Of a stretch of DNA of 64,000 nt, positions 19,733-28,339 are shown in pieces. The stretch is from positions 2,666,001 to 2,730,000 of the forward strand of contig NZ_CP028924.1 of assembly GCF_003061515.1 (NCBI RefSeq), read 5' to 3'. Made by a program: the position numbers and the translations under genes. Under the pieces are notes generated by a model. The model saw nothing but the letters and a program-made list of their open reading frames with translations, did no database searches and had not been told where the DNA came from. Each line of letters starts with the position of its first letter. Position 1 is the stretch's first letter. This DNA comes from Colwellia sp. Arc7-D. GTDB lineage: Bacteria; Pseudomonadota; Gammaproteobacteria; Enterobacterales; Alteromonadaceae.

Positions 19733-20860
19733 TTGAAAATTGAAATTTTAAATAATATTTCAGACATTGCTGAACAAGACTGGCAGCGACTAAATACTGA
19801 GTCGTCGGTATTTTCAAATTATCAATTGTTTCAATGTTTAGAAGACAGTGGCTCAGTGTCTGATACCCAAGGTTGGCAACCTCATCATTTACAGTTACGT
19901 AATAACGATGAGAGTGAAATTAACGCTATATTACCGATGTACATTAAATCTCATTCATGGGGAGAGTATGTTTTTGACTGGGCTTGGGCCGATGCATACC
20001 AGCAACATAATATTCCCTACTATCCAAAACTAGTGGCTACTACCCCTTTTACTCCAGTAACCAGCAATAAGTTGTTATCCAGTGAGGTTGTACTTGCTGA
20101 CATTTTTAACGTGTTAACTCATCATTGCCAACATCAACAATTAAATAGCTGGCACTTATTGTATTGCTCACCAACGCAGCACCAAGCTAAAGATGTTTAT
20201 CAACGAAACACCGTTCAATTTCATTGGCTTAATCATAACTACCGAGATTTTGACGATTTTTTATCACGTTTTACGGCAAGAAAAAGAAAAAACACCCGCA
20301 AAGAGCGCCTTTCAATAATACAACAACACATTGAAGTAAGGCGCATAATTGGCAAAGACATTAGTAAAGAAGAGTTAGACTTTTTCTATTTAACGTATCA
20401 ACTAACTTATCTAAAGCGCGGACACACACCACATTTATCGTTTGAGTTTTTTCGATCGGCAATAGAAAAATTACCTGAACATATTTTACTGATTATCGCT
20501 AATTGTAATGGTGAAGACGTTGCCTGTGCTTGGTTCTTTTTTGACGACAACAACTTATATGGTCGCTACTGGGGTTGCACTAAATCCTTTAATAATTTGC
20601 ACTTTGAATTATGCTATTACCAAGGTATCGAGTTTTGTATTGAGCATAAATTAAGCTTGTTCCACCCGGGTACGCAAGGCGAGCATAAAATACAACGTGG
20701 TTTTGAACCAAAACTAACCACGTCATACCATTGGATTAAACATGCGGGTTTTAGACCAGCAATTAAAGCTTTTTGTTTACAAGAACAACAGCAAATGCGG
20801 ACTTATCAAGCACAGTGCCAACAGCTATTACCGTTTAATTCGAACGATGAAAATCGTTAA
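19733..20860 (+). CDS. GNAT-superfamily N-acyltransferase (COG3146 type)
   Basis: A 375-residue protein like the COG3146 group, a GNAT/FemABX-related fold often called a peptidogalycan biosynthesis protein. Visible blocks are LYCSPTQHQ, FHWLNHNYRDFDDFLSRFTARKRKNTRKER (the basic signature) and GRYWGCTKSFNNLHFELCYYQGIEFCIEH, then PGTQGEHKIQRGFEP. The substrate is unknown. The frame begins with TTG, which aligns with the expected N-terminus; no nearby ATG or good ribosome site is seen. The DUF938 gene follows 78 bp later and could be co-transcribed. Confidence 0.85.
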   Translation: MKIEILNNISDIAEQDWQRLNTESSVFSNYQLFQCLEDSGSVSDTQGWQPHHLQLRNNDESEINAILPMYIKSHSWGEYVFDWAWADAYQQHNIPYYPKLVATTPFTPVTSNKLLSSEVVLADIFNVLTHHCQHQQLNSWHLLYCSPTQHQAKDVYQRNTVQFHWLNHNYRDFDDFLSRFTARKRKNTRKERLSIIQQHIEVRRIIGKDISKEELDFFYLTYQLTYLKRGHTPHLSFEFFRSAIEKLPEHILLIIANCNGEDVACAWFFFDDNNLYGRYWGCTKSFNNLHFELCYYQGIEFCIEHKLSLFHPGTQGEHKIQRGFEPKLTTSYHWIKHAGFRPAIKAFCLQEQQQMRTYQAQCQQLLPFNSNDENR

Positions 20861-20938
20861 TTACACCCTAGATAAAATGAGTGAAATTTTGAACATTCAA
20901 TTCAACAGTAATTTAAGTCATAATTTGAGTAATAAATC

Positions 20939-21532
20939 ATGAACAAACCTTTCTCCCAAGCCTGTGAAAATAATAAATCACCTATATTCGCTTTGTTAAC
21001 CAAAGCCTTTAGTAAAAGTAAAAGCGTTTTAGAAGTTGGCTCAGGTACCGGACAACATGCGGTATATTTTGCACCAAACATGACGTGGTTAAGTTGGCAA
21101 ACCAGTGATATACGTTTAAATCATGAAGCTATCAAGCAATGGTTACAGGAGTATCCTGCAGGGAACTTGCTATATCCGATCGAGCTTGATCTTAACCACC
21201 CATGGCCAATTGAAAAAGTTGACGCCATTTACACCGCCAATACCTTACACATTGTTAGCTGGCCTTTAGTTCAAGCATTCTTTAGTGGGGTATCTCAACA
21301 TTTAAATCAACAAGGAAAGCTCTGTATTTATGGGCCCTTTAATTATCAAGGCAAGTACAGCAGTGATAGTAATGCCGATTTTGATATCTGGCTTAAAGAG
21401 CGTGATAGCCAAAGTGCTATTCGCGATTTTGAAGCTATAAAAGCATTAGCTGAACAAGCGGGTTTGTTTCTGGAACACGATCACGTCATGCCTGCTAATA
21501 ATCGTTTACTGGAATTTACAAAGATAAGCTAA
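20939..21532 (+). CDS. DUF938 SAM-dependent methyltransferase-like protein
   Basis: A 197-residue protein with a class I methyltransferase fold. SAM motif I is VLEVGSGTGQHAVYFA, followed by the DUF938 features WQTSDI, DAIYTANTLHIVSW, LCIYGPFNYQG and SNADFDIWLKERD. The substrate is unknown; the start PFSQACENNKSPI is typical of the family. It lies downstream of the acyltransferase and ends at a clear intrinsic terminator. Confidence 0.92.
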   Translation: MNKPFSQACENNKSPIFALLTKAFSKSKSVLEVGSGTGQHAVYFAPNMTWLSWQTSDIRLNHEAIKQWLQEYPAGNLLYPIELDLNHPWPIEKVDAIYTANTLHIVSWPLVQAFFSGVSQHLNQQGKLCIYGPFNYQGKYSSDSNADFDIWLKERDSQSAIRDFEAIKALAEQAGLFLEHDHVMPANNRLLEFTKIS

Positions 21533-21566
21533 GTGATAAATATATTGAAACTTCACTGTAGAAATG

Positions 21567-21599
21567 AAAATGCGCTAATAATAACTAGCGCATTTTTTT
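21567..21599 (+). terminator. Intrinsic terminator after DUF938 gene
   Basis: Perfect 9-bp stem AATGCGCTA (21569-21577) and TAGCGCATT (21586-21594) followed by TTTTT. Confidence 0.9.
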
Positions 21600-21708
21600 G
21601 CTTTATAGATAAGTCTGGTTAAAACGCATTAAAGCTGAGCGTTAAATTGAAGTATAAACCTCTTTTATTAAAACATGCCCCTGGGAATTAAAGCGTGAAC
21701 TTCAATGA

Positions 21709-21879
21709 CTAATCAGGGATCTTTACTGTAATTTCAATTGTTTTAGCATCACCCGCCAACCACTTCTGTAAATATACGCTGCCTACAGCTTCAGCTTTAC
21801 CAGGTTCTGGCACTTCCTTAAATCGGATACTATTTTTATTCTCTTTTTCAAAAGCGAGCTTCACGGTAACTTCTGGCAT
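21709..21879 (-). CDS. Small conserved-looking protein (56 residues)
   Basis: A short minus-strand frame starting MPEVTVKLAFEKENKN, continuing with SIRFKEVPEPGKAEAVGS and ending TIEITVKIPD. The alternating hydrophobic and charged strands suggest a small all-beta protein. An AGGATA site lies upstream of the ATG. It is 39 bp downstream of the esterase gene on the same strand, so co-transcription is plausible. I do not know a function. Frame quality and position argue that it is real. Confidence 0.65.
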   Translation of the reverse strand: MPEVTVKLAFEKENKNSIRFKEVPEPGKAEAVGSVYLQKWLAGDAKTIEITVKIPD

Positions 21880-21918
21880 TCTATTATCCTATAATTTAAA
21901 TTTGGCTATTAATGATTA

Positions 21919-22596
21919 TTAAACTAAATCTAAACGCGTAACTAACCATGAAGCAATGTCACGAATTTCAGTTGGATGAACACTATGAGCCATAGGATAA
22001 GTTTTCCAAGTAACCGGATAACCGTGCTCATTAAGTAATTTATTCGCCATTTTACCTGCGCTTAGTGGCACTACATCATCATTTTCACCATGCAGTTGTA
22101 AAATATCAGTCTCACGGTTAGCTTCACTAAGTTGCTCAGGCAAGGCGTCAGCATTAGGTAAGTAACATGACAACGCCATAACGCCAGCAAGCTTTTCAGG
22201 GTAACGTAAACCTGTAAACATACTTACCACACCACCTTGACTAAAGCCGGCTAAAACAATATTACTTGCTGGAATGCCTGCAGAAATTTGCTCAGAAATT
22301 AATGCTCTTACTTTAACTTCAGATTCAAGTACACCTTGCATATCAGCACGGTTATGTAAATCCATACTTTTAATGTCGTACCATGAACGCATAACATAAC
22401 CTTGGTTAATCGTTACGGGTTGCTCTGGCGCATGTGGGAAAACAAAACGTACCGGATGGTTTTTAGGTAAGCCTAACTCTGGCACAATAGGTGAAAATCC
22501 TGCACCTGAGTCGCCTAAGCCATGTAACCAAATAACACAAGCGGTAGCAGGTAAAGTAGGTTCGATGGTAATTCGTTCTAATGGGGCAGCAGACAT
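21919..22596 (-). CDS. Carboxylesterase / phospholipase, alpha/beta hydrolase (YpfH/EstB type)
   Basis: A 225-residue cytoplasmic esterase. The oxyanion block LHGLGDSG is at about 25-31, the nucleophile elbow GFSQGG has S119, the acid is D173 or D174 in HGENDDVV, and the histidine is in AHSVHP (about 204-207). The family cleaves short-chain carboxylic esters and sometimes acyl thioesters on proteins. Length and motif order fit well. The ATG is preceded by AGAGAG. Confidence 0.93.
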   Translation of the reverse strand: MSAAPLERITIEPTLPATACVIWLHGLGDSGAGFSPIVPELGLPKNHPVRFVFPHAPEQPVTINQGYVMRSWYDIKSMDLHNRADMQGVLESEVKVRALISEQISAGIPASNIVLAGFSQGGVVSMFTGLRYPEKLAGVMALSCYLPNADALPEQLSEANRETDILQLHGENDDVVPLSAGKMANKLLNEHGYPVTWKTYPMAHSVHPTEIRDIASWLVTRLDLV

Positions 22597-22836
22597 ACTT
22601 CTCTCTTTATAATTGTTACTGTAAAAATGTCGATATCATAACGTGTCTTCGGTGCAATTAAAATATCCACTGACTAGGTAAAACAACAAAGTTAACCTGC
22701 GCTATTTTCAACCCTGTATTTAAATCAATGGCTTTGATTGATACTATCAGTTAACAGCAATAAAGTAGTTTGTATAAAGTTGATTAAAAATGGATTTAAA
22801 CGGGCTTAACCCTGTTAGAAGGACTGAACTAAACTA

Positions 22837-25668
22837 ATGACATTAGCCAAAAAAAGCTTACTCGCCTTTACCTTTATTATTAGCGTAATTTTTCTCTTTA
22901 TTGTGCTCGCTTACTTATCACGCGTAGCCATCATAAAAAGCTTAAGCGAAGAAAAACTTAAGCCTTACAACACCAGTATCGACTGTATAGATTTTACAAT
23001 AAGCATAGATTTATCGGTAAAAATAAACCGTTTATGCCTGCAAACGCCACAAGCAGATCTTAAGTTCGAAGATATCAGCCTAACACTTGACTTAGCCGCT
23101 CAACAAAAAATTAAGCATATCAACATCTCTTCCATGTCAATTCAGGGTACAACGACCCTTTTTAATACGTTAAAAGAGCCCTCACTGGACAATCAAGACC
23201 TTACAGCTAAGCAGCAACTGAAAGCTTATTTAACGCAACTTTCTGAGATTAATTTACCTTTTAGCATTAATGTTAAAGAATTTACTTATTTACCTTTTGC
23301 ACCTGAAAGCGTCACAGGCATCCAGAGTCAAACTAAGAGTCAAACTAAGAGTCAACACTCATCAATACAAAAATACTATATCGGAAAATTTTCAGCGATA
23401 AATAATACGCTAAAGTTTTCAATCGCAGATCATCAACAAAATACCGTAATAAAAGCTAATATTTCTATTAACCAATCAATAGCAGCTAAACTTGCAAGAA
23501 ATCAACTTCAGGTTGGCTTTGTAAGTCAGTTAGCCCCCTTAAAACAATTTTTATTAGCACATGAACTTCCCTTACCACCTGCAACATTAGAGACATTAGA
23601 ATCAATAGCTGTTAATGGCGATTTTGAAAGTGAACTACATTATCAAGCAGAGCAATTATCTTTATCGAGTCAATTAAAAGCATTATCGATATCATCAATT
23701 GAGGGTGTTAAAAACAGTGGCCCATTTGCACTAACTGGCGCACTTAACCTAAATAGCAAAATAAATTTAGCGTCAGATAATACATCGACTGAACCATCGA
23801 CTAATCCAGCAACAATACTTGATATTGAATTTCAAAAAGAAAACAGTTTACAGGCAAAATTTAGTCATCAACATTTACTTAATTACCTTAGCAAAACATC
23901 ACTTTCTCCAGAACTTATTACGCTTTTAAACGACAACGTTATTCAGCAAGTCATAGTGAATCCATATGGTAATTTATCCTATGATTTAAATGACAAGAGG
24001 CTTTCATTAACCGGCGTAACGTTCAACTTAGCGATTAAAAATAATGAAACTAAGGTTAATCAGCTTGCCTTAAGTAATATTAATATAAACTTAAATCATT
24101 ATTTACAAAGCGAGAACAGCCTCCTTCCTCAGAGCTTATCCACCCAAGTAAAAGCCAATAAATCACAACAAAATCAATTGAGCAGTACAGGCAATGATAA
24201 TAACCAGCAAAAAAAATTAGATGAAATATTGCCAACGGCTGAATTAGATTTTAAGTTTGAAATGCCCTTACTTGTTTCAGCACTGAAAGGCTTTACTCAT
24301 TCGCCAGTAATACTAAATCTCCAAGGTGTTATGCACCAAGAACAAACAAAAATCATCGTAAGCTTTGACGACAGTTCAACACTAACTAGCAACAAAATAT
24401 CAATACCTGCAAACCAAATAGCAACAAATAATAAACAGCTGACAATCAAACAAGTTGCTATGCAAATACAGGGGAACATCGCAACAAGCATGCCTGGGCA
24501 AGTAAAAAAGAGCGTTCTGAGCAATGACCAATTAGAAGTAAAACAGACCATTGATGTTAATCTACATTTGAATAGTCAGGTTAATAAATTACGCTATGCA
24601 AATGTGGTTGAAATCAACTCATTGTCTATTAATAGCAATATTATCGGTAATATCGATGATATTAAAATACATGCTGCTGTTATTGCCGACAACTTACCTC
24701 TGGGGAACCTAGTGGTATCCGGTGCAGTCAACAAACCTAAACTGGAATTAACAGCAAAACAATTGCCACTTAACGACCTACTCGCGCTCAATATTAAATT
24801 ACCCACAGATGTAAAATTAGTTGAAGGTACATTAAGTTACCGTGTGAAAGGTCAAATAACGGATTTAAATAATGTTCAAAACTCAACTTTAGATTTATCT
24901 GTTGATGTGGCGTCACTCAGTGGTGAAATAGCCAATATTTGGGTACAAGAGTTAAATTGGCAGCAAAATTTTCAACTTTTAAATGGTGTGTTAACTTCAC
25001 TGAGCGAACAAAACTCTCCCGCTCAAGAGAATCTTACGGTTGCATTAATAGATACGCCGACACCAATCTCAAAGCTTTCAATTAATACCCGTTGGCATTA
25101 TGAAAGAGAATTTAAAATTTCAGCCACCAAACTCAGTGGTGATATTTTAGGCGGTAGTTTCGCTATTCCCAAAATTCAATGGCCTCTCGATTATAAACAT
25201 TCAGTTGACGTTCAGCTTACTCATATAGACTTAGCACAAGTATTGGCGTTAGACGAAAAGCAAGGTATTGTAGTTACAGGCAATATTTCAGGGCATTTAC
25301 CTATTTTTTATGATGGCGAAAAGTACACTATGGAAAATGGAGAACTACATAATGTCAGTAATGGCCTAATACAAATAATGAATAATCCGGCGGTATCGAA
25401 ACTTAAGGCCAGTAATACCCAATTGCAGTTAGCTTTTGATGCGTTACAGAATTTACATTACAACCAACTATCCTCTGATGTTTCGATGGCAGACGATGGC
25501 TATATGTTATTGGAAACCGTTATTAAAGGTCGCAACCCTGACATCGATAATGATGTAAACCTCAACTTAAATTTAAGTTATGACTTAATAGGCTTGCTGG
25601 AATCAATGTCAATTACCAAGCAATTTGAAGAGAAAATCATCAAAGGTTTACAAATAAATAAGGAGTAA
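22837..25668 (+). CDS. ydbH: YdbH-family AsmA-like envelope protein
   Basis: A 943-residue protein with one N-terminal membrane anchor (about 5-28) and a very long periplasmic beta-rich region, as in AsmA-like proteins that bridge inner and outer membranes and move phospholipids. In E. coli YdbH works with YnbE, and here ynbE and ydbL follow directly (2-bp and 10-bp gaps), which confirms the assignment. A glutamine- and serine-rich insert near residues 166-178 is built from about 2.7 copies of a 12-bp repeat. The C-terminal YdbH domain (LEDGYMLL-like, NPDIDNDVNLNLNLSYDL) is conserved. Confidence 0.92.
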   Translation: MTLAKKSLLAFTFIISVIFLFIVLAYLSRVAIIKSLSEEKLKPYNTSIDCIDFTISIDLSVKINRLCLQTPQADLKFEDISLTLDLAAQQKIKHINISSMSIQGTTTLFNTLKEPSLDNQDLTAKQQLKAYLTQLSEINLPFSINVKEFTYLPFAPESVTGIQSQTKSQTKSQHSSIQKYYIGKFSAINNTLKFSIADHQQNTVIKANISINQSIAAKLARNQLQVGFVSQLAPLKQFLLAHELPLPPATLETLESIAVNGDFESELHYQAEQLSLSSQLKALSISSIEGVKNSGPFALTGALNLNSKINLASDNTSTEPSTNPATILDIEFQKENSLQAKFSHQHLLNYLSKTSLSPELITLLNDNVIQQVIVNPYGNLSYDLNDKRLSLTGVTFNLAIKNNETKVNQLALSNININLNHYLQSENSLLPQSLSTQVKANKSQQNQLSSTGNDNNQQKKLDEILPTAELDFKFEMPLLVSALKGFTHSPVILNLQGVMHQEQTKIIVSFDDSSTLTSNKISIPANQIATNNKQLTIKQVAMQIQGNIATSMPGQVKKSVLSNDQLEVKQTIDVNLHLNSQVNKLRYANVVEINSLSINSNIIGNIDDIKIHAAVIADNLPLGNLVVSGAVNKPKLELTAKQLPLNDLLALNIKLPTDVKLVEGTLSYRVKGQITDLNNVQNSTLDLSVDVASLSGEIANIWVQELNWQQNFQLLNGVLTSLSEQNSPAQENLTVALIDTPTPISKLSINTRWHYEREFKISATKLSGDILGGSFAIPKIQWPLDYKHSVDVQLTHIDLAQVLALDEKQGIVVTGNISGHLPIFYDGEKYTMENGELHNVSNGLIQIMNNPAVSKLKASNTQLQLAFDALQNLHYNQLSSDVSMADDGYMLLETVIKGRNPDIDNDVNLNLNLSYDLIGLLESMSITKQFEEKIIKGLQINKE

Positions 25669-25670
25669 AT

Positions 25671-25853
25671 ATGAATAAAATACTAACCACATTTTTAGCT
25701 ATGGTTATAATCAGTGGCTGTACTCACCGGGTAGAAGTTAGCGCCAAAGAACCCATCACGATTAATTTAAATTTAAAAATTGATCATGAGATCAAAGTGA
25801 AAGTTGATAGACAACTTGATGACATTTTTAGTGACAATAGCGACGTATTTTAA
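25671..25853 (+). CDS. ynbE: YnbE-family outer-membrane lipoprotein
   Basis: A 60-residue lipoprotein with lipobox (ISGCTH, Cys about residue 17) and the short YnbE beta segment PITINLNLKIDHEIKVKVDRQLD. YnbE is the outer-membrane partner that extends the YdbH beta bridge. It starts 2 bp after ydbH, with GGAGTAAAT overlapping the ydbH end, so translation is coupled. Confidence 0.93.
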   Translation: MNKILTTFLAMVIISGCTHRVEVSAKEPITINLNLKIDHEIKVKVDRQLDDIFSDNSDVF

Positions 25854-25863
25854 GGAGTAATTA

Positions 25864-26217
25864 ATGAGCAAACTTATAAGTAACATAACCATGAACATAG
25901 CCAAAAAGTTTATTTTTACACTATTTTCCACCACAATGGCTTTTTCTGCTTGGGCTGTTTCACTTGACGATGCTAAACAACAAGGCCTCATTGGCGAAAT
26001 GAAAAATGGATACTTAGGTGTAGTGGTCAACAGTACTGAAACACAAAGCTTAGTTAATGATATTAACGAAAAACGTAAAAATATTTATCTAAATTTAGCA
26101 CGTAAAAATGAAATCACAATGGAGCAAGTAATGGCATTAGCAGGAGAGAAAGCCATTAGTAAAACTCAATCAGGTCATTTTATTCAAAATTCGGCAGGAC
26201 AATGGGTTAAGAAGTAA
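25864..26217 (+). CDS. ydbL: YdbL-family periplasmic protein (DUF1318)
   Basis: A 117-residue exported protein. The signal peptide (about 1-36, with a long n-region) is followed by the DUF1318 pattern: SLDDAKQQGLIGEMKNGYLG, VNDINEKRKNIYLNLARKN and VMALAGEKAISKT, ending GQWVKK. YdbL modulates the YdbH-YnbE bridge in enterobacteria. AAGGAG lies 6 bp before the ATG. It is the last gene of the operon, followed by a terminator. Confidence 0.93.
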   Translation: MSKLISNITMNIAKKFIFTLFSTTMAFSAWAVSLDDAKQQGLIGEMKNGYLGVVVNSTETQSLVNDINEKRKNIYLNLARKNEITMEQVMALAGEKAISKTQSGHFIQNSAGQWVKK

Positions 26218-26235
26218 TAGACTTTTAACCTTATC

Positions 26236-26262
26236 AAGGGGTGAATCTGCCCCCTTTTTATT
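26236..26262 (+). terminator. Intrinsic terminator after ydbL
   Basis: Stem AAGGGG (26236-26241) and CCCCTT (26251-26256) followed by a T run, 18 bp after the stop. Confidence 0.85.
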
Positions 26263-26373
26263 TAACTCTACCCGATTCAACGTGCTTTTAATCAAAATGT
26301 ACGCCAATTAATATCTATCACTGCATTTATTAACTCAATTACTTTAATCGACTGAGTAAGCTTGGCATTGATG

Positions 26374-26910
26374 TTAATCAGAATTCATATGATCAGTCAA
26401 AAATTCAAGAACCCTTTTGTGACGCATTTTAACTGCTGAGAGTTTCATCTCACAAATATCAGCAATTTCCTGAAAATCTAAACCCGTACGGTAACGTAAC
26501 AACATAATATTACGATCATCAAAAGATAGACTCTCTAACATTGTTGAAATTAACGTGGTTATGTCGTTTTCTTCAGGTTGTTTAGCTTCCAGGCTGTCGA
26601 GGTAATCATCATCGTATTGCATTATATCCCAACGACGTTCTCTCATTTTATTTATGCATTCATGATGTGCAATTTTAAATAGCCAAGATTGAAATGACAC
26701 TAACCACTTAAACCCTTTCAAATTTGTCAGAGCCTTAATGATAGTTTCTTGTACTGCTTCTTCAGCATCAGACTGATTACCAAGCACCTTAATACAATAA
26801 CCTTTTAATTTAGGCAAGTATGGTGTGACCAGCTGTTGAAAAAACTGCGTGTCATAAGGTAACCCCTCTTGCACTAAAGCAACGAGTTGGCGTTCGTTAA
26901 ACGAATTCAA
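26374..26910 (-). CDS. sigX: ECF sigma factor, SigX-like
   Basis: A 178-residue extracytoplasmic-function sigma-70 factor. Region 2 includes LKGYCIKVLGNQSDAEEAVQETIIKAL and FKWLVSFQSWLFKIAHHECINKMRERR; region 4 is LSFDDRNIMLLRYRTGLDFQEIADICEMKLSAVKMRHKR. It starts with TTG, 8 bp after an AGG, right behind the cmpX stop. The cluster of small membrane protein, MscS channel, ECF sigma and OprF-like porin is the arrangement known as crfX-cmpX-sigX-oprF in Pseudomonas, where SigX responds to envelope stress and drives oprF. Confidence 0.9.
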   Translation of the reverse strand: MNSFNERQLVALVQEGLPYDTQFFQQLVTPYLPKLKGYCIKVLGNQSDAEEAVQETIIKALTNLKGFKWLVSFQSWLFKIAHHECINKMRERRWDIMQYDDDYLDSLEAKQPEENDITTLISTMLESLSFDDRNIMLLRYRTGLDFQEIADICEMKLSAVKMRHKRVLEFLTDHMNSD

Positions 26911-26922
26911 ATCAACAGTTAC

Positions 26923-27747
26923 CTATTGCTTAGTAACTTTGTTCGCTAATAAAAAAGTATTAGGTATGGTAATGATCGTTTCGTTTTCCCCTATAACCTT
27001 AGTAGCAACACTGCCAATAGAAACAAGTGCGCCTTTTACTTCCTGTACTTCAATATTATCGCCTGTTTGATACATATCCCTAAGATAAACGCCCGCAACA
27101 ATCTCTTGTGCCATAGACTTTGTACCTATACCTAAAGAAATGGCAGCAGCTAAACCAACACTGGCAATTATTACTGAAATAATACTATTTAATAGCCATA
27201 CATCTACATCAAGTTGTGTGATAGAAAGTGATACCGTTATGATGATAATTATTCCACGACAAACCTCCGCCACAGAACGACCATAGTCAACACCCGTATT
27301 TTTTGAGGCGATTTTCACCGCGTTATAAACAATTTGCGCGGCAAAAAAACCACAAAGTAAAACGGCTAATGCCGCGAGTAGCTTGGGTAAAAACAATACA
27401 AGTGTATCAATTAAGCCCGACAACATATCAAGGCCGACTATATCTAACGCAGCTAATAAAAATATTAGAAAAATAAAGAAAGAAATAAGACTGGCTACAA
27501 CTTGGCTACCTTGAACTTTTAAATCCATTTTTTTTAGCAAAGCTTCTAAACCGAGTTTGTCTAAAAAGGTATTAAAACCAATTTTGATTAATGACTTATT
27601 CAGCAAGCCTTTAATTATGTTTGCAATAACCCAACCAACCAGCAAAAATAAAAGTGCTACAATTAAGTCCGGCATAAAGGTAACAATTTTATGCCATATG
27701 GCGATAAGCCCATTATAAGTTTTATCGGTAATGTTTTCAGTGTCCAT
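26923..27747 (-). CDS. cmpX: MscS-family channel, CmpX-like
   Basis: A 274-residue MscS-type protein with four to five hydrophobic segments, then a short MscS beta domain (GIGTKSMAQEIVAGVYLRDMYQTGDNIEVQEVKGALVSIGSVATKV, ending TIPNTFLLANKV). It lacks the large C-terminal vestibule of E. coli MscS. CmpX of Pseudomonas is a channel-like protein whose loss activates SigX; the gene order here is the same. GAGGGAAA precedes the ATG. It overlaps the upstream small gene by 11 bp. Confidence 0.9.
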   Translation of the reverse strand: MDTENITDKTYNGLIAIWHKIVTFMPDLIVALLFLLVGWVIANIIKGLLNKSLIKIGFNTFLDKLGLEALLKKMDLKVQGSQVVASLISFFIFLIFLLAALDIVGLDMLSGLIDTLVLFLPKLLAALAVLLCGFFAAQIVYNAVKIASKNTGVDYGRSVAEVCRGIIIIITVSLSITQLDVDVWLLNSIISVIIASVGLAAAISLGIGTKSMAQEIVAGVYLRDMYQTGDNIEVQEVKGALVSIGSVATKVIGENETIITIPNTFLLANKVTKQ

Positions 27748-27982
27748 TACTTTTCCCTCTAGTATCAGCCTTATTATTTAATGTTGGCTTTAATACATTG
27801 ATAAATAAACCAGCAAATACCACCCAAATAGAGGCCATACCCAGCGAAATTAAATCTTTACTGCCCTGTTGCACATTGGCTGAAGACTCAGCACGTTTAA
27901 ATAATTCTTCATCTGACGTAACAAAAGAAATATCATCTTCACATTGAAGCGCTTCTGTCAGATTTTGTTCTATGTTGTTCAT
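27737..27982 (-). CDS. Small single-pass membrane protein, CrfX position
   Basis: An 81-residue protein: acidic N-terminal half (about 1-44), one hydrophobic helix (about 46-64, LGMASIWVVFAGLFINVL), then a short basic tail. It occupies the place of crfX, the first gene of the Pseudomonas crfX-cmpX-sigX operon. CrfX there has been suggested as a regulator. I assign by position and size, not by recognised homology. GGGGAAAA precedes the ATG. An ECF-type promoter lies 39 bp upstream. Confidence 0.75.
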   Translation of the reverse strand: MNNIEQNLTEALQCEDDISFVTSDEELFKRAESSANVQQGSKDLISLGMASIWVVFAGLFINVLKPTLNNKADTRGKSNGH

Positions 27983-28020
27983 CTTTTTCCCCTAGCTATA
28001 ACTTTGCTGCCATTAATAAC

Positions 28021-28047
28021 AACGATTTTTAAAGTAAAAAGTCACAA
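28021..28047 (-). promoter_or_regulatory. ECF-type promoter of the crfX-cmpX-sigX operon
   Basis: Read on the minus strand: GTGAC (28041-28045), 16 bp, then CGTT (28021-28024), with a T run directly after GTGAC. The same two elements at the same spacing precede the divergent oprF-like gene. This suggests autoregulation by the ECF sigma encoded in the operon. Confidence 0.7.
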
Positions 28048-28260
28048 TAATTTTATTTTTTTTAGTGACAAAAATAAGCACAACATGCCTTGAAACGGAT
28101 TCTACGCTAGTTATTAAAAAGTTTGTCAGTAATTAATTGAAAATTTTCTATTTTAATATGATCTTTTTCAAAAGTAGTAACGTACTGGCAGCCGTTGTAT
28201 ATAACATTATTGTTAATACATACTTTTAAAAGATGATTAAATTAAAAAAATTAAATTAAT

Positions 28261-28290
28261 TTGTGACTTTTTTCAGACTCACTCGTTATA
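28261..28290 (+). promoter_or_regulatory. ECF-type promoter of the oprF-like gene
   Basis: GTGAC (28263-28267), TTTTTT-rich 16-bp spacer, CGTT (28284-28287), 52 bp upstream of the start codon. It matches the promoter on the other strand of this intergenic region in motif and spacing, and the general ECF layout AAC-N16-CGT. Confidence 0.7.
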
Positions 28291-28339
28291 CAAGACAGAA
28301 ATTAATTAAATTTATGTAGACTTAAACAAGGAATTACCA

